The position numbers and the translations under genes were made by a program. Below the pieces are notes generated by a model that did not search any database, was not told the DNA's origin, and saw only the letters and a program-made list of their open reading frames with translations. A stretch of DNA of 33,610 bases from Hyphomonadaceae bacterium (GTDB lineage Bacteria > Pseudomonadota > Alphaproteobacteria > Rhizobiales > Hyphomicrobiaceae): assembly GCA_019747815.1 (NCBI GenBank), contig JAIEQJ010000098.1, positions 1 to 33,610 on the forward strand. The letters are read 5' to 3'. Positions 31,072 to 33,610 of the stretch are shown here, piece after piece; position 1 is the first letter of the stretch, and every line of letters begins with the position of its first letter.

Positions 31072-33258
31072 TTGCGCATCCGTGTGATCTATTGGCTGGC
31101 GGTCATGCTCGCGGTTGGCTCCGCGGGGGTATTGCGCTGGTTTGACCCCCAGCCGCTGGCCAGATTGAGGCTGGTCGCCTTCGACACGCTGCAGCAGCTG
31201 CAGCCGCGCAAAGTCGACCCCGCCTACCCTGTGCGCATCATCGACATTGACGAGCGCTCGCTGGCTGCGATTGGGGCATGGCCCTGGCGCCGCGAAGTTC
31301 TGGCCCGCCTCGTCGAGCAACTGCTAGCGGCCGGAGCCAGGGCTGTCGCCTTCGACTTCGTGCTTCCGCTCGCCGAGCCCGACGTTCTGTCAGTGCTGCC
31401 GCAGGCGATGAAGGACACCCCCGACATGCAGCCGCTCCTGCGAACGCTGCAGGCGCTTCCCTCCGGCGATCAGCGGCTGGCGCAGGCCGTCTCCGGCAAG
31501 CCCGTGGTGCTCGGCGTGATCGGCCGGCAAGGCGCCTCGCAGCCCACGGTCGTGTCGCGCTCGGGCATCGCGCTGCTGGGCACCGATCCCGCACGCCATG
31601 CCCCTTTCCTCCCGGCGATCACCGGCAATACGCCAAGACTGCAGGAGGCTGCTTTGGGTCTGGGGGCCTTGAACTGGTTCCCCGAGCACGACCAGATCGT
31701 CCGCAAGGTGCCGATGCTGGTGCGTCTGGGCGACGACCTCGCCCCCTCGCTGGCGGCGGAGACGATCAGGCTTGCAGCCGGGGCTACGACCATTACCGTG
31801 CGATCCTCGACGGCCAGCGGGGAAACGCCGCTCGTCGGCGAGACCGGCATCGCCTCGGTGCGCATCGGCAAGCACCTCGTGCCCACCGACCACACCGGCC
31901 AGATGTGGCTGTCCTTCACGGCACACGATGCGGAACGCTTTCGCTCGGCCGTCGATTTGCTGGAGGGACGCGTCCCGCGCAGCGAGATTGCAGACCGCAT
32001 CGTACTCGTCGGCGCAAGCGCGCCGGGCCTGTTCGACCTGAGAGCCACGCCCCTTGATACGGTCATCGCGGGCGTGGAGATCCACGCGCAGGCCATCGAG
32101 CAGATCCTTGCCACAAGCATGTTGCATCGGCCGGACCTATCCATCGGGGTTGAGGTCGCATTCACGACGCTTGCGGGGCTTCTCCTTGCGATCCTCGTTC
32201 ACCGCTCAGGCCCTGTTTCCGGTGCAATCATGGGCGCGGCGATGCTCGCTGCCGTAATCGCGGCGGCGTGGTGGGCGCGCATGCGTTTGGGCTATCTCCT
32301 GGACCCGACCTACCCGGCGCTGACCCTGACGGCTGTCTATACGTTCTGCACGGGCTTCTCCTATTTCCACACCGCGCGCGAGCGCAACCAGGTGCGCAGG
32401 GCGTTCAGCCACTACGTGGCGCCCAGCATCGTCGAGGAGTTGGCGCGCCGGCCTGACAAACTGCGACTGGGCGGCGAGAACCGCACGGTAACCCTCTACA
32501 GATCCGATCTCGCCGGCTTCAGCAGGCTGTCGGAGGAGATCACTCCACACGAGCTTGTGCTGTTGATGAACGAGTATCTGACGGCCATGACCGACATCGT
32601 CATGGCCCACTCGGGTTTCATCGACAAGTACATCGGCGACGCCATCGACGGCGTGTTCGGCGCGCCCGCCGACGACCCGGAGCACGCTTTGCATGCTGTG
32701 AAGGCGGCGTTGGCGGGCCGCTCGAGATTACAAGAGATGAACGCGGCCGGCCCGGCGGTCCTGCGCGGGCGCAAGCTCCACCAGCGCATCGGTCTTCACA
32801 CCGGCGTCGGGATCGTCGGCAACATCGGCTCCAGGCGGCGGTTCAACTACACGGTCGTGGGCGACAGCGCAAACCTGGCCTCGCGACTCGAAGGAGCCAA
32901 CAAGTTCTATGGAACGACGATCCTGGCGTCGGAGGCAACCGTCCATCTCGCCGGCCCCGCGATCGCGTGGCGAGAGATCGATACGGTGAGGGTCATGGGA
33001 CGGACCGGCCCCGTGCGGATCTACGAGCCGATGGGGCTGGCCGGCGACATGACGGAGGAGCAGACTTTGCTGATGCAGGTCTATGCTGAGGGCCTGCACT
33101 GCTGGAGGTCGCGCGACTTCGCTGGTGCCGGCCGCAATTTCGAGCGCCTCTCGGAGACCGACCCGCCAGCCCGCTTCTTTCTGGCGCGCTGCAAGCATCT
33201 GGTGCAAGAGCGGCCAGGCGCCGATTGGGAGCATATTCATGATCTCGATCGCAAGTAA
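31072..33258 (+). CDS. CHASE2-domain adenylate cyclase (class III)
   Basis: A 728-residue sensor cyclase starting at TTG 31072, with GGAGG six bases upstream. Layout: a TM helix (about 4-22); periplasmic CHASE2 domain (about 30-350: VRIIDIDERSLAAIGAWPWR, then LVLGVIGRQ and DRIVLVGASAPGLFDLR); three TM helices (about 356-433); and the cyclase domain (about 470-660). Metal aspartates are in YRSDLAGFSRLSEE (about 476) and KYIGDAIDGVFGAP (about 520); the adenine-recognising Lys lies in FIDKYIGD, and NYTVVGDSANLASRLE carries the partner Asp. All key residues point to cAMP synthesis. It diverges from the FecR gene. A last segment (about 670-728) is TPR-like. Confidence 0.93.
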   Translation: MRIRVIYWLAVMLAVGSAGVLRWFDPQPLARLRLVAFDTLQQLQPRKVDPAYPVRIIDIDERSLAAIGAWPWRREVLARLVEQLLAAGARAVAFDFVLPLAEPDVLSVLPQAMKDTPDMQPLLRTLQALPSGDQRLAQAVSGKPVVLGVIGRQGASQPTVVSRSGIALLGTDPARHAPFLPAITGNTPRLQEAALGLGALNWFPEHDQIVRKVPMLVRLGDDLAPSLAAETIRLAAGATTITVRSSTASGETPLVGETGIASVRIGKHLVPTDHTGQMWLSFTAHDAERFRSAVDLLEGRVPRSEIADRIVLVGASAPGLFDLRATPLDTVIAGVEIHAQAIEQILATSMLHRPDLSIGVEVAFTTLAGLLLAILVHRSGPVSGAIMGAAMLAAVIAAAWWARMRLGYLLDPTYPALTLTAVYTFCTGFSYFHTARERNQVRRAFSHYVAPSIVEELARRPDKLRLGGENRTVTLYRSDLAGFSRLSEEITPHELVLLMNEYLTAMTDIVMAHSGFIDKYIGDAIDGVFGAPADDPEHALHAVKAALAGRSRLQEMNAAGPAVLRGRKLHQRIGLHTGVGIVGNIGSRRRFNYTVVGDSANLASRLEGANKFYGTTILASEATVHLAGPAIAWREIDTVRVMGRTGPVRIYEPMGLAGDMTEEQTLLMQVYAEGLHCWRSRDFAGAGRNFERLSETDPPARFFLARCKHLVQERPGADWEHIHDLDRK

Positions 33259-33368
33259 GCCGCAATGGCTTGCTTGCACGGCACGAGGGAGATCACATTC
33301 GGATCAATGCGGTAAGCCCGCGCGGCCGGACGGAAGCACTCTGACCCGGCCGGCCAGGTGCGTTGTGC

Positions 33369-33536
33369 CTACTTACGCATGGAATCGAGCGTCTCGTGCT
33401 GCTGCTCGACCGCGCGCGCTTTCTGATAGCCCTCGATCAGGAGCTGATAGGGCGGGAAGATCGTCGTGTAGACCTTCACCCCCTCCCCGGCGTCCTCCCG
33501 CTTCCACGTTTGCTGCAGCTCGGATGCCACCGCAGG
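33369..33536 (-). pseudogene. C-terminal fragment of an unrecognised gene, cut by an IS end
   Basis: On the minus strand an open frame ends at TAG 33369 and reads, before the stop, ELQQTWKREDAGEGVKVYTT, then IFPPYQLLIEGYQKARAVEQ and QHETLDSMRK. The composition and codon use look coding. The frame is continuous leftwards from 33536, where the IS21-like terminal sequence begins, so the upstream part of the gene lies beyond an insertion. I do not recognise the family. Only about 56 codons are available. Confidence 0.55.
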
Positions 33537-33610
33537 TGTCAATCGGCGCGGAACTTTGACCCTGGATCGGCGTGCAATCTTGACCCTTTCTATCGGTGAT
33601 GTGCTTCTCG
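33537..33610. mobile_element. End of an IS21-family element
   Basis: The sequence begins TGTCAATCGGCGCGGAAC and holds tandem terminal repeats: ATCGGCGCGGAACTTTGACCC at 33542 and ATCGGCGTGCAATCTTGACCC at 33566, 24 bp apart, with a third ATCGG at 33592. A TG terminus with multiple imperfect repeats ending in TTGACCC is characteristic of IS21-family ends. The transposase genes (istA/istB type) would lie to the right, outside the window. Confidence 0.75.

Noticed and set aside
1-33610. CRISPR arrays, rRNA genes, prophage or replication origin
   Set aside because: No regularly spaced direct repeats, rRNA-like sequence, phage structural genes or origin-type iteron clusters were seen on either strand.

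Overview
The window is GC-rich DNA from an alphaproteobacterium, most likely of the Hyphomicrobiales (Rhizobiales). The evidence is gene content: hemD next to an alphaproteobacterial Mic60/mitofilin gene and hemY, a CioAB-type quinol oxidase with a DUF2474 peptide, and rhizobial-style branched-chain amino-acid-type (Liv) and sulfonate-type ABC transporters. Species cannot be fixed from the sequence alone.

Layout. (1) 1-1200: an accessory edge with inverted repeats, a decayed ArsR-type regulator behind an intact perfect palindrome, and a small secreted cysteine-rich protein. (2) 1461-5537: hemD, a Mic60-like membrane coiled-coil protein and hemY, co-directional. (3) 5602-9885: a cyanide-insensitive bd-type oxidase (cydA, cydB, DUF2474 subunit). 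Between cydA and cydB, on the opposite strand, lies a two-gene cassette: a 34-residue acidic peptide and an E1/ThiF/MccB-like adenylating enzyme with an N-terminal PqqD/RRE-like peptide-binding domain. This looks like a minimal RiPP (modified peptide) system and is the most interesting object here. (4) 10055-10730: tRNA-Arg(CCT) followed by broken gene remnants. (5) 10730-29262: a catabolic region. It holds a nitrate/sulfonate/taurine-type ABC transporter; a three-subunit biotin-dependent carboxylase (accC-like, HMGL-type carboxyltransferase, accB-like); an SDR dehydrogenase; a TauE/SafE permease; an IclR regulator; two tandem BKACE (DUF849) beta-keto acid cleavage enzymes; a six-gene Liv-type transporter that includes a third ATPase lacking the ABC signature; an RpiR regulator; and a second SDR. 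(6) 29366-33258: a putative cAMP module made of a Popeye-like three-TM cyclic-nucleotide-binding protein, a FecR-domain periplasmic protein and a divergent CHASE2-adenylate cyclase. (7) 33369-33610: the C-terminal end of an unrecognised gene cut by an IS21-type terminal sequence.

How the genes may work together. Region 5 reads as uptake and oxidation of one or more organic acids: transporters import, SDRs oxidise hydroxy acids to keto acids, BKACE enzymes cleave beta-keto acids with acetyl-CoA, and IclR/RpiR regulators control the genes. A sequence TATCATNTTT is shared by the SDR/carboxylase and BKACE promoter regions and supports common control. The substrate is not readable from sequence. 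Region 3 couples respiration with a peptide-modification cassette that forces cydB to be expressed from its own promoter region, shared divergently with the peptide gene.

All statements come from reading the sequence and from general family knowledge; no database search was made. Starts were chosen by ribosome binding site and family fit, and several differ from the longest open frame.
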